DNA of 64,000 bases from CF-162 sp040882565. GTDB lineage: Bacteria > Chloroflexota > Dehalococcoidia > SM23-28-2 > RBG-16-64-32. The notes under the pieces were generated by a model. That model was not told the DNA's origin and did no database searches. It saw only the letters and a list, made by a program, of their open reading frames with translations. This document shows, in pieces, positions 15,911 through 24,082 of this stretch. Within the stretch, counting starts at the first letter, position 1. Each line of letters starts with the position of its first letter. The translations under genes were made by a program, and so were the position numbers. The DNA lies in contig JBBEAZ010000031.1 of assembly GCA_040882565.1 (NCBI GenBank), forward strand, positions 19,024-83,023. The letters are read 5' to 3'.

Positions 15911-16983
15911 CCCAGGAAGCCGTCCAGGAAGCCGCGCCGCCACCGGAGCCCGGCCCGCTCGTCCGCCTGCTCCAGCAGGTGATGCCGGGCGTCACCTTCA
16001 CAGTCCGCGAGACCCCGCTGGACGAGACCGTGACCATCAGCCGCGACGACTTCGCTCGCGTAATGGAGACTCTCAAGAACGACTCGCGCCTTAAATTCGA
16101 TTACCTGCGCTGTCTTTCGGGCGTGGACTGGCTTACCGAACTCGAGACGGTCTACCACCTCTACTCGTTCCAGCACGGCCACAAACTCGCCGTTAAGGTG
16201 CGCTGCCCCTACGAAGACGCACACGTACCAACCGTCAGCCATCTCTGGGCTGCCGCCAACTGGCACGAGCGCGAGACGACCGAGATGTACGGCATCTTCT
16301 TCGACGGCCACCCCGATCTGCGCCCTTTGCTGACCGAGGAGGGCCTCGGCTACTACATCCTCCGCAAGAGCCACCCGCTCGCCGACATCGAAGAGTGGCA
16401 GGAGGACTACCTCGGCGCGATCGACAAGGCCAAAAAGCAGGCCGCAACCGCGTCGGGCGGCCCGCCACCCCCGATGTCCAAGGTCGAGATCGCCCAGGCC
16501 AAGGCCAAGCTCATGAAAGAAGCGCGCGACAAGGCGCGCGCTGAGGGCCTGTCCCCCGAGGACGAGAAGGCCGCCGTCCGCGCCGCTATCGATAAGTTCG
16601 AAGCTGACCTCGCCTCCGGCGCCGTCGGTGGCGCGACCGCCGCCCCTGTGGCCTTGTCAAAGGTCGAGCTGGCGCAGCTGAAGGCGAAGGTCATCACAAA
16701 GGCGCGCGCCGAAGCGCGCGGCAAGGGAATGTCAACGGAAGACGAGAAGGTCTTCGTCGCTGAGGCGCTCAAGAAGTTCTCTGCCGAGCAAGAAGCCGGC
16801 GCTGCCGCTGCGCCCGCCGCAGCCCAGAAGCCCGCGATGAGCAAGATTGAGCTGGCGCAGGCCAAGGCTAAAGTGATCACCAAGGCTCGTGAAGAAGCCC
16901 GCGCCCAGGGCATGTCTACTGAAGACGAAAAGAAGTACGTTGCCGAGAAGCTCAAGGCGTTTTCCGCGGAGCAGGGCGGCTAG
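15907..16983 (+). CDS. nuoC: NADH-quinone oxidoreductase subunit C with triple-repeat tail
   Basis: The 30-kDa subunit, 358 aa. The GTG at 15907 overlaps the nuoB stop, and the longer open frame inside nuoB is ignored. Residues 1-175 are the normal NuoC domain, including YEDAHVPTVSHLWAAANWHE and the signature RETTEMYGIFFDGHPDL. After a PPPP linker there are three copies of a 45-47-residue helical unit starting near residues 190, 250 and 310 (SKVEIAQAKAKL, SKVELAQLKAKV, SKIELAQAKAKV), each ending near FEADLASG or FSAEQ. The tail is rich in Lys, Ala and Glu and lies before nuoD. A tail this long is not usual for NuoC. Confidence 0.93.
   Translation: MTQEAVQEAAPPPEPGPLVRLLQQVMPGVTFTVRETPLDETVTISRDDFARVMETLKNDSRLKFDYLRCLSGVDWLTELETVYHLYSFQHGHKLAVKVRCPYEDAHVPTVSHLWAAANWHERETTEMYGIFFDGHPDLRPLLTEEGLGYYILRKSHPLADIEEWQEDYLGAIDKAKKQAATASGGPPPPMSKVEIAQAKAKLMKEARDKARAEGLSPEDEKAAVRAAIDKFEADLASGAVGGATAAPVALSKVELAQLKAKVITKARAEARGKGMSTEDEKVFVAEALKKFSAEQEAGAAAAPAAAQKPAMSKIELAQAKAKVITKAREEARAQGMSTEDEKKYVAEKLKAFSAEQGG
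16474..16980 (+). repeat. Three tandem coding repeats in the nuoC tail
   Basis: Three degenerate coding repeats, each about 141 nt, begin near 16474, 16654 and 16837, separated by Ala/Pro-rich linkers of 13-14 codons. Each repeat encodes a helix (S-K-[VI]-E-[IL]-A-Q-x-K-A-K), a positive helix ending A-[EQR]-G-[LM]-S, then [PT]-E-D-E-K and a third helix. Copies 2 and 3 are closer to each other (GMSTEDEK is identical) than to copy 1, indicating stepwise duplication. Confidence 0.85.
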
Positions 16984-16984
16984 C

Positions 16985-18124
16985 ATGGCGACGATCGACT
17001 ACACGATCCCGGGCGAGCGCGACCTTGAGACGGTCGACATTCACGTCAACGTCGGCCCTCAACACCCCGCCACCCACGGCGTCTTCCGCATGGTTCTGAC
17101 AGTCGACGGCGAAGTCGTTACCGACGTAGACCCCGTCATCGGCTACATGCACCGCGGCAACGAGAAACTGCCTGAAAACTGCGACTACCGCCAGGTCATC
17201 GGCTACCACGACCGAACCGACTACCTGGCTCAGTTCAACACCGAACACTGCTTCGTCGAGGCCGTCGAGAAGCTCACCGGCATCGTCCCGACCGAGCGCT
17301 CCCAGTACATCCGCGTGATTCTCGCGGAGCTGAACCGCATCACGAGCCACCTGATGTTCGTCGGCGCGTTCGGCACGGACCTCGGCGTTTTCGGCACATC
17401 GTTCATGTACGCCTTCCGGGACCGCGAATACGTCCAGGAGTTCTTCGAAGAGATCACCGGCGAGCGGATGATGTACAACTACTTCCGTCCCGGCGGCGTC
17501 GCCTGGGACGTCCCCGAGAACTTCACCGAGCGCTGCAATCAGGTCGTCGGCCAGATCAAGCGTGGCCTCGAGGACTTGCACGGCCTGCTTTCCAACAACG
17601 AGGTCGTGCTCGCCCGCTGCCGCGGCCTCAGCCGCGTCACCGTCGACGACGCGATCAACTGGGGCCTCAGCGGCCCGTTGCTGCGCGCCACCGGCCTCGC
17701 TCACGACATCCGCAAGACCGAGCCCTACTCCATCTACGATCGCTTCGACTTCGACATCCCCGTCGGCACCGAAGGCGACGTCCTCGACCGCATGATGATC
17801 CGCCTCGAAGAGATGAAGCAGTCTGTCCGCATCATCGAACAGGCCCTTCGCGACCTGCCCCAGGGTCCGACCATGGCAGAAGGCATGAAGCGCATCCTCC
17901 GCGTCCCCGAAGGGGAAATCTACATGCGCGTCGAGAGCCCCCGCGGCGAATACGGCGTCTATATGGTCGCCACCGGCACCGACAAGCCGTACCGTCACAA
18001 GGTCCGCGGCGCCTCCTTCTGCAATCTCTCTGCCCTGCGCGCGATGTCCGTCGGCCACTACCTTGCGGACGTCGTCATCATTCTTGGCTCCATCGACATC
18101 GTCCTCTGCGAGGTGGACCGGTGA
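16985..18124 (+). CDS. nuoD: NADH-quinone oxidoreductase subunit D
   Basis: The 49-kDa subunit, 379 aa, lining the quinone pocket with NuoB. Conserved features are the quinone-site HPATHG near residue 22, GYMHRGNEKLPE, and RVESPRGEYGVYM near the C-terminus. The ATG at 16985 follows the nuoC stop by one base. The stop overlaps the GTG of nuoH. No fusion with nuoC is present, unlike enterobacteria. Confidence 0.97.
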   Translation: MATIDYTIPGERDLETVDIHVNVGPQHPATHGVFRMVLTVDGEVVTDVDPVIGYMHRGNEKLPENCDYRQVIGYHDRTDYLAQFNTEHCFVEAVEKLTGIVPTERSQYIRVILAELNRITSHLMFVGAFGTDLGVFGTSFMYAFRDREYVQEFFEEITGERMMYNYFRPGGVAWDVPENFTERCNQVVGQIKRGLEDLHGLLSNNEVVLARCRGLSRVTVDDAINWGLSGPLLRATGLAHDIRKTEPYSIYDRFDFDIPVGTEGDVLDRMMIRLEEMKQSVRIIEQALRDLPQGPTMAEGMKRILRVPEGEIYMRVESPRGEYGVYMVATGTDKPYRHKVRGASFCNLSALRAMSVGHYLADVVIILGSIDIVLCEVDR

Positions 18125-19242
18125 TCCTCCAGATCGCTGGCAATGTATGGGCGGATGCCGCCGTACGCATGCTCATCGTCAGTCTGCTCGTGCCTGTCGG
18201 CGTGATCATGCTGACGTGGGTCGAGCGCAAGGTAATTGGCCGGCTCCAGCAGCGCCTCGGGCCCATGCGCGTCGGCCCCTACGGCCTCCTCCAGGGCGTG
18301 GCCGACACGATCAAGCTGATCACCAAGGAAGACGTTCGGCCCAACACCGCCGACCGCTGGACCTTCGAACTCGCCGTCTTTGTCATCGTCGTGCCGGTCT
18401 TCATGGCCGCGGTCGCCCTCCCTTTCACCGCCGACATCTTCGTGCGCAACATGGCGCTCGGCCTCTTCTACATCCTCGCCGTCTCCGGCCTCGGCATCGT
18501 CGGCTTCGTGATGGCCGGTTGGGGCTCAGACAACAAGTACGCCCTGCTGGGCGGCGTCCGCGCCGGCGCTCAACTCATCAGCTACGAGATTCCCCTGATT
18601 CTTGCCGCCGTGGCCGTCGCGATGCTCGGCCAGAGCCTGAACCTGTATACTCTCGTCGCCCTCCAGGACGACACTCCGTTCATCGCCTACCAGCCGCTCG
18701 CTTTCATCATCTTCGCGATCGCCGGCCTCGCCGAGCTTTACCGTCAGCCGTTCGACATCCCTGTCGCTGAATCGGAAGTCGTCGGCGGCCCGTCAGTGGA
18801 GTACTCAGGCATCCGCTGGTCCATGTTCCAGATGGCGGAGTTCGTGAGCCTCGTGCTGATCTCCGTCCTCGCTTCACTGATCTTTCTTGGCGGCTGGATA
18901 TGGCCCTTCAGCGCTGATAACGCCGGCTGGCTCCAGGCGCTTCTAATGGCGATCAAGACGACGATGTTCATCCTCTTCTTCATGTGGATGCGCGCCACTC
19001 TGCCCCGCCTGCGCATCGATCAGCTCATGGCGCTCTGCTGGCAAATCCTGTTGCCCTTCGCATTTCTGCAAATCATAATCAACGGGCTGGTGCTGGTGTA
19101 CGACTGGCCGGACTACACACTGACGATTCTCTCCGGCGCCGCGGCAATCGCCATGGGAACCCTCGTGTATCAGACTGCGCGCCGCACCGGTGTCCTCTAC
19201 CAGGCGCCGGGCATCGCGCAACGGGTGGGGAGCGTGCTCTAA
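18121..19242 (+). CDS. nuoH: NADH-quinone oxidoreductase subunit H
   Basis: A polytopic membrane subunit of 373 aa, GTG start. The hallmark WVERKVIGRLQQRLGPMRVG and the loop EDVRPNTADRW are present, as is the acidic AGLAELYRQPFDIPVAESEVVGG loop near the quinone entry. About eight TM helices are visible. It couples quinone reduction to the proton-pumping arm. The TAA shares one base with the ATG of nuoI. Confidence 0.97.
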   Translation: MILQIAGNVWADAAVRMLIVSLLVPVGVIMLTWVERKVIGRLQQRLGPMRVGPYGLLQGVADTIKLITKEDVRPNTADRWTFELAVFVIVVPVFMAAVALPFTADIFVRNMALGLFYILAVSGLGIVGFVMAGWGSDNKYALLGGVRAGAQLISYEIPLILAAVAVAMLGQSLNLYTLVALQDDTPFIAYQPLAFIIFAIAGLAELYRQPFDIPVAESEVVGGPSVEYSGIRWSMFQMAEFVSLVLISVLASLIFLGGWIWPFSADNAGWLQALLMAIKTTMFILFFMWMRATLPRLRIDQLMALCWQILLPFAFLQIIINGLVLVYDWPDYTLTILSGAAAIAMGTLVYQTARRTGVLYQAPGIAQRVGSVL

Positions 19243-19805
19243 TGCTGGGAATCCTCAAGGCAATGGGAACGACCGTGCGCGCCGCCATGCGCAGGCCCGT
19301 AACGGTCCAGTACCCCACCGAGAAGAAGGTTCTCCCCCACCGTTCGCGCGGCCTCCCCGTCCTCCTCTGGGACTTCGACAAGGACGAGCCCTTCTGCACG
19401 GGCTGCCAGGTCTGCGCCCGCTACTGCCCGGTCGACTGCATGACCGTGACGATGAAGGACAACCCCAAGAAGGCCACGGGCAAGAGCAGCCGCAAGAAGA
19501 TCGTCGACGACTTCTTCATCGACTACGCCCGCTGCATGCGCTGCGACATCTGCGTCGAGGTCTGCAACTTCGACGCCATCGTCATGAACAACACCTGGGA
19601 GGGCGTTGAGCTATCCCGCTACGACCGCCAGGACCTCGTAATGGACCTGGACACGCTCCTCAAGCAGTCGCACACCGGCCAGCTCAAGGACCCGTTCCGC
19701 GAGCCCATGGGCGTCGCCCACTCCGGTTGGTCCCCCAAGTCGGAAGAGGAAGACGCCGAGGCAGCGGCTGCAGCGAAACCTCCAGGGGAAGGCGGCGAGG
19801 GGTAA
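19242..19805 (+). CDS. nuoI: NADH-quinone oxidoreductase subunit I
   Basis: An 8Fe-ferredoxin-type subunit, 187 aa, with two 4Fe-4S motifs: CTGCQVCARYCP and CMRCDICVEVC (clusters N6a and N6b). The C-terminus is a short acidic and Ala-rich tail. The ATG at 19242 is preceded by GGGGAG. Since NuoE, F and G are not encoded here, NuoI would be the electron entry point if the complex takes electrons from ferredoxin. Confidence 0.96.
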   Translation: MLGILKAMGTTVRAAMRRPVTVQYPTEKKVLPHRSRGLPVLLWDFDKDEPFCTGCQVCARYCPVDCMTVTMKDNPKKATGKSSRKKIVDDFFIDYARCMRCDICVEVCNFDAIVMNNTWEGVELSRYDRQDLVMDLDTLLKQSHTGQLKDPFREPMGVAHSGWSPKSEEEDAEAAAAAKPPGEGGEG

Positions 19806-19839
19806 CACGACCGTTGAACCGTAGACGATACCTGCCCGC

Positions 19840-20337
19840 ATGACCTACGAAGAGGGGTTCTTCTACGTTATCGCCGCCGTTACCGTCATCGGCGCCCTTG
19901 GCGTCGTCACCGCGAAGAACGTCGTCCACTCCGCGCTGTTTCTGATCCTCGCCCTGCTCGGCGTAGCCGCCGTCTTCATCCTGCTCGCCTCGGAGTTCCT
20001 CGCCATCGTCCAGGTGCTCGTCTATGGCGGCGCGGTCACCATCCTCATCCTCTTCGCGATGATGCTCACCCGCGCCCGCGACGTCGAAGGCTCCCTCGAC
20101 GGTCCTCAGCGTCCGTTCGCCGCGCTCGCCGCCATCACATTCATGGTCACAACGATCCTGGCCGTCACCAAGACAGAATGGCGCGGCGAAACCGAAGAAG
20201 CGACGGTCGTCGATATCAACCAGATCGGCGACGCGCTCTTCACGACTTGGTCTGTGCCCTTCGAAATCGCCTCCCTCGTGCTCATGGTCGCCCTCATCGG
20301 CGCCATCATCCTTGCCCGCGGCGAGGAGGGCGAATGA
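19840..20337 (+). CDS. nuoJ: NADH-quinone oxidoreductase subunit J
   Basis: A membrane subunit of 165 aa with five TM helices. The conserved VLVYGGAVTILILFAMML helix (pi-bulge TM3) is clear. The TGA overlaps the nuoK ATG as ATGA. A 34-bp gap after nuoI is the longest in the first half of the operon. Confidence 0.95.
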   Translation: MTYEEGFFYVIAAVTVIGALGVVTAKNVVHSALFLILALLGVAAVFILLASEFLAIVQVLVYGGAVTILILFAMMLTRARDVEGSLDGPQRPFAALAAITFMVTTILAVTKTEWRGETEEATVVDINQIGDALFTTWSVPFEIASLVLMVALIGAIILARGEEGE

Positions 20338-20642
20338 TCCCGATCGACAACTTCCTCGTCCTCTCGGCCATCCTCTTTTCGCTGGGCATGTACGGCGTCC
20401 TCGCGCGCCGCAACGCTGTGCTGATCCTCATGAGCGTTGAGTTGATGCTGCAGGCCGTCGTGATCAACTTCATTGCCTTCGCCGTGTACCTCTCGCCTGA
20501 CGCCTTCACCGGCGTCATCTTCGCCGTCTTCGTAATCGTCATCGCCGCCGCAGAAGTCGGCCTCGCGCTGGGGATCATTCTCCGTGTCTTCCGCAACCGC
20601 CAGATCTCCAACGTCGACGAAGCGGACCTCATGAAATGGTAG
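20334..20642 (+). CDS. nuoK: NADH-quinone oxidoreductase subunit K
   Basis: A 102-aa, three-TM subunit. The proton-path glutamates are visible in the helices MSVELMLQAVVINF and AAAEVGLALGIIL. The ATG at 20334 overlaps the nuoJ stop; the longer open frame upstream lies inside nuoJ and is not used. Confidence 0.96.
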   Translation: MIPIDNFLVLSAILFSLGMYGVLARRNAVLILMSVELMLQAVVINFIAFAVYLSPDAFTGVIFAVFVIVIAAAEVGLALGIILRVFRNRQISNVDEADLMKW

Positions 20643-20655
20643 TGGTGATCTAGCA

Positions 20656-22554
20656 ATGGGCATGGAACAGGCCTGGCTCATCCCCGCCATCCCGGCTGCG
20701 GCGTTCGTGTTCCTGCTGATCGCCGGCCCATACCTCCCCCGCAAGGGCGACTGGGTCGCCATCCTCGCGATCGGCGCTTCGTTCGTGCTCCTCTTCCCGG
20801 TCCTGGCCGACCTCCTCGACAAATCGGACGGCACCGAATACGTCGCCGGCGTCAAAGCCTGGGAATGGGTCCAGTTCAGCGACTTCAAAATCGAGCTCGG
20901 CTTCTACGTCGACCCGATCACCATCGTGATGCTCGCCGTCGTCTCGTTCGTGGCGTTGCTCGTGCAGATCTATTCGGTCTCCTACATGCACGGCGACTCC
21001 CGCTACGGCTGGTACTTCACCGTCATGTGCCTTTTCGCTGCGTCGATGCTGACGCTCGTGTTGGCCAACAACCTGCTGTTTATGTACGCGGCCTGGGAGG
21101 GCGTCGGCTTCTGTTCGTTCCTCCTGATCGGCTTCTGGTGGGAGAAACGTTCTGCGGCTGAGGCTGCCAAGAAGGCCTTCATCACGACCCGCATCGGCGA
21201 CGTCGGCTTCTTGATCGGCATCATCCTCCTCTGGCGCGAGGCCGGCACCTTCAACATCCAGGAGATCATCGAGTTTGCCGAGAACGGCGGCTACGACAAC
21301 ACCTATCTGACGGCCGCCGTCCTCTTCCTCTTCATGGGGGCCGTCGGCAAGTCTGGCCAGTTCCCGCTACACGTTTGGCTGCCGGACGCCATGGAAGGCC
21401 CAACGCCCGTCTCCGCCCTCATCCACGCGGCCACGATGGTGGTCGCTGGCGTCTACATGGTTGCGCGCATGCTCCCCGTCTTCGAGGCAGCGGACCCCGT
21501 CGCACTGAACATCGTCGCCGCTGCCGGCCTGACCACCGTTGTCATCTCGGCCCTTATGGGCCTCGCCGCCACCGACATCAAGCGCGTGATCGCCTACTCA
21601 ACGCTGAACTCACTCGGGCTGATGTTCGTCGCGCTCGGCTCGCATTCAGTGACTGCAGCGATGCTCTACCTGTTCGTTCACGGTTTCTTCAAAGCGCTTC
21701 TGTTCCTCGGCGCCGGCTCCGTGATCCACGCGACCGAGAAGCAGGAGATCGACGAACTCGGCGGCCTCGCCGCCAAGATGCCAATCACTGCGGCAACGTT
21801 CGCCATCGGCACCGGCGCGATGATTGGCCTCATCCCGCTCGCTGGCTTCTGGGCGAAGGACGAGGTCCTCGTCGTCGCCGACCATGAGCAGAACATCGCC
21901 GCCTACCTCGTGATCCTCGCCAGCCTCTTCATCACCGGCCTCTACATGTCGCGCCTCTTCATCCGCACCTTCCTCTTTGCCGCGCGAGACCAGCACGCCT
22001 TCGACCATGCGCACGAAGGCGGCGCCTTGATCACAGTTCCTCTGTTTATCCTCGGCGTATTGGCGACGATCGGCGGCTTCATTGTCTTCGACGAGGTCGG
22101 CGAGGCGCTTGGCTTCGCCGGCGGCTTCGGTCAGTTCGTCTTCTCGCACGAAGCGGAAGAGTACAAGTTCCACGCCGACACCGCCGCAATCTCGACCGTA
22201 CTTGCCGCTGGTGGCGCAGTCATCGGCTGGTTCCTCTGGCAGGGCCGGGCCGAGGCGGCAACCCGCATTCGCGAGACGTTCTCCCCAATCGCCACGGTCC
22301 TCGAAAACCGCTTTTACATCGACAGCATCTACCAGTTCGCAATCGACCGCGTTGTCCTTACCCTTGGCGCAGTCGTCGCCTGGTTCGACCGCAACATCGT
22401 CAACGACACCGCCGTCGACGGCTCTGCCGGCCTGACCTACTTCGCCGGCTTCGAAATGAAGTTCCTTGAGACCGGGCGCATCCCCAACTACGCGCTGGCG
22501 ATCTCGCTCGGCATCATCGTCCTTTCGATCACTCTGCTGGTGACTCAGATCTAA
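20656..22554 (+). CDS. nuoL: NADH-quinone oxidoreductase subunit L
   Basis: The largest antiporter-like subunit, 632 aa. The signature WEGVGFCSFLLIGFWW, the key lysine region GKSGQFPLHVWLPDAMEGPTP, and HGFFKALLFLGAGSVIHA are present. The C-terminal part (about 540-632) provides the lateral helix and last TM. It is one of the three Mrp-type proton channels of complex I together with NuoM and NuoN. Confidence 0.97.
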   Translation: MGMEQAWLIPAIPAAAFVFLLIAGPYLPRKGDWVAILAIGASFVLLFPVLADLLDKSDGTEYVAGVKAWEWVQFSDFKIELGFYVDPITIVMLAVVSFVALLVQIYSVSYMHGDSRYGWYFTVMCLFAASMLTLVLANNLLFMYAAWEGVGFCSFLLIGFWWEKRSAAEAAKKAFITTRIGDVGFLIGIILLWREAGTFNIQEIIEFAENGGYDNTYLTAAVLFLFMGAVGKSGQFPLHVWLPDAMEGPTPVSALIHAATMVVAGVYMVARMLPVFEAADPVALNIVAAAGLTTVVISALMGLAATDIKRVIAYSTLNSLGLMFVALGSHSVTAAMLYLFVHGFFKALLFLGAGSVIHATEKQEIDELGGLAAKMPITAATFAIGTGAMIGLIPLAGFWAKDEVLVVADHEQNIAAYLVILASLFITGLYMSRLFIRTFLFAARDQHAFDHAHEGGALITVPLFILGVLATIGGFIVFDEVGEALGFAGGFGQFVFSHEAEEYKFHADTAAISTVLAAGGAVIGWFLWQGRAEAATRIRETFSPIATVLENRFYIDSIYQFAIDRVVLTLGAVVAWFDRNIVNDTAVDGSAGLTYFAGFEMKFLETGRIPNYALAISLGIIVLSITLLVTQI

Positions 22555-22557
22555 GCG

Positions 22558-24063
22558 ATGGACATCGTACTTCTACTCCTGATCGCGATTCCGTTGGGCG
22601 TTTGCCCGCTCTTCATGTTGATCCCCGCGCAGTACCCGCAGCTCTCGCGTTACCTCGCAGCTCTTGCGGGCGGCTCGCTCTTCGCGCTATCGCTACTCGT
22701 CTTCATCGTCTACGAGTTCGACGGCGGCAGCGGCCTCCGCTACACGCTGCAGTGGGATTGGCTTGAGAACGTCGGATTCCTCCGCGACAACGGCATCACC
22801 TTCTACCTTGGCGTCGACGGCATCGGCGCGCCGCTGGTGCTACTCAACGGCGTCGTCATCTTCGCCGCCGTCTTCGTCTCCTGGAACATCAACTACCGCA
22901 CCAAAGACTTCTTCGTCCTGCTCTTCCTGCTCGTCTCAGGCGTCTACGGCGTCTTCATCTCCCAGGACCTCTTCTTCTTCTTCTTCTGGTACGAGGTGGC
23001 GGTGCTGCCGATGTACCTGCTAATCGCCGTCTGGGGCGCGAGCAGCCAGTTCGGCACCTTCACACGCACCAAGGAATACGGCGCGATGAAGCTGACGATG
23101 ATGCTCGTCGCTGGCAGCGTCCTCATCTTCATCGGCATCTTCGCCCTCTTCGTTGAGACCGGCGCCGGTACGTTCGACATGACTGTCATGCGCGAAGCCG
23201 AGCTGGACGAAGACTTCCAGAAGTGGTGCTTCCCCTTTTTCATGATCGGCTTCGGCGTTCTCGCCGGCATGTGGCCGCTGCACACCTGGTCGCCGGACGG
23301 CCATGTCGCCGCACCGACCGGCGTCTCGATGCTCCACGCCGGCGTCCTCATGAAGCTAGGCGCCTTCGGCATCCTCCGCGTCGGCATTACCCTGCTGCCG
23401 GAGGGCGCGCATTATTGGGCGCCCGTCCTGATGACCCTCGGCGTGACGGGCGCGCTCTACGGCGCTGTCTCCGCGCTCGCCCAGAACGACCTCAAGTACA
23501 TGGTCGGCTACTCGAGCGTGTCCCACATGGGGTACGTGCTCATGGGCCTCGCCAGCATGAACCAGATCGGCGTCAACGGCGCAGTCCTCCAGATGTTTGC
23601 CCACGGCGTCATGACCGCCCTCATGTTCACGAACGTCGGCGCTGTCTACGACCAGGCGCACATCCGCGATATGACCCAGTTCGGCGGCCTCGCCAAACGC
23701 ATGCCGCGACACTCTGCCTTCTTCACAATCGCTGGGTTATCGTCGCTCGGCCTCCCGGGCCTCGCCGGCTTCGTGGCGGAGTTCCACATCTTCGTCGGCG
23801 TCTTCCAGGCCGACTACTGGTGGGCAGGCGGCCTCGGCATCCTCGCCGCAGCCATTACCGCCACATACATCCTCCGCATGCTCTCTCGCGCCTACTTCGG
23901 CCCGTTCAACGAAAAGTGGGCCGACATCAAGGACATGCGGCTCGGCGAACAGTTCGCCGCCGCCCTTCTCATCGTGATGATCGTCGTCATGGGCGTCTGG
24001 CCCGACCCCTTCGTCGATCGCATCAGCGCCACCGTCGAGCTAATCCCCGGAATCAGCGCATGA
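22558..24063 (+). CDS. nuoM: NADH-quinone oxidoreductase subunit M
   Basis: An antiporter-like proton-channel subunit of 501 aa. FYLGVDGIGAPLVLLNGV, FFWYEVAVLPMYLLI, WPLHTWSPDGHVAAPTGVSM and GYSSVSHMGYV are family hallmarks, including the TM5 glutamate and the broken-helix lysine. It starts 3 bp after the nuoL stop. Confidence 0.97.
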   Translation: MDIVLLLLIAIPLGVCPLFMLIPAQYPQLSRYLAALAGGSLFALSLLVFIVYEFDGGSGLRYTLQWDWLENVGFLRDNGITFYLGVDGIGAPLVLLNGVVIFAAVFVSWNINYRTKDFFVLLFLLVSGVYGVFISQDLFFFFFWYEVAVLPMYLLIAVWGASSQFGTFTRTKEYGAMKLTMMLVAGSVLIFIGIFALFVETGAGTFDMTVMREAELDEDFQKWCFPFFMIGFGVLAGMWPLHTWSPDGHVAAPTGVSMLHAGVLMKLGAFGILRVGITLLPEGAHYWAPVLMTLGVTGALYGAVSALAQNDLKYMVGYSSVSHMGYVLMGLASMNQIGVNGAVLQMFAHGVMTALMFTNVGAVYDQAHIRDMTQFGGLAKRMPRHSAFFTIAGLSSLGLPGLAGFVAEFHIFVGVFQADYWWAGGLGILAAAITATYILRMLSRAYFGPFNEKWADIKDMRLGEQFAAALLIVMIVVMGVWPDPFVDRISATVELIPGISA

Positions 24064-24082
24064 CCCCTGTCAAGGCGCGCAG

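Noticed and set aside
22300..22560. Separate gene at the end of nuoL
   Set aside because: It is the normal C-terminal TM and lateral-helix region of NuoL in one open frame.
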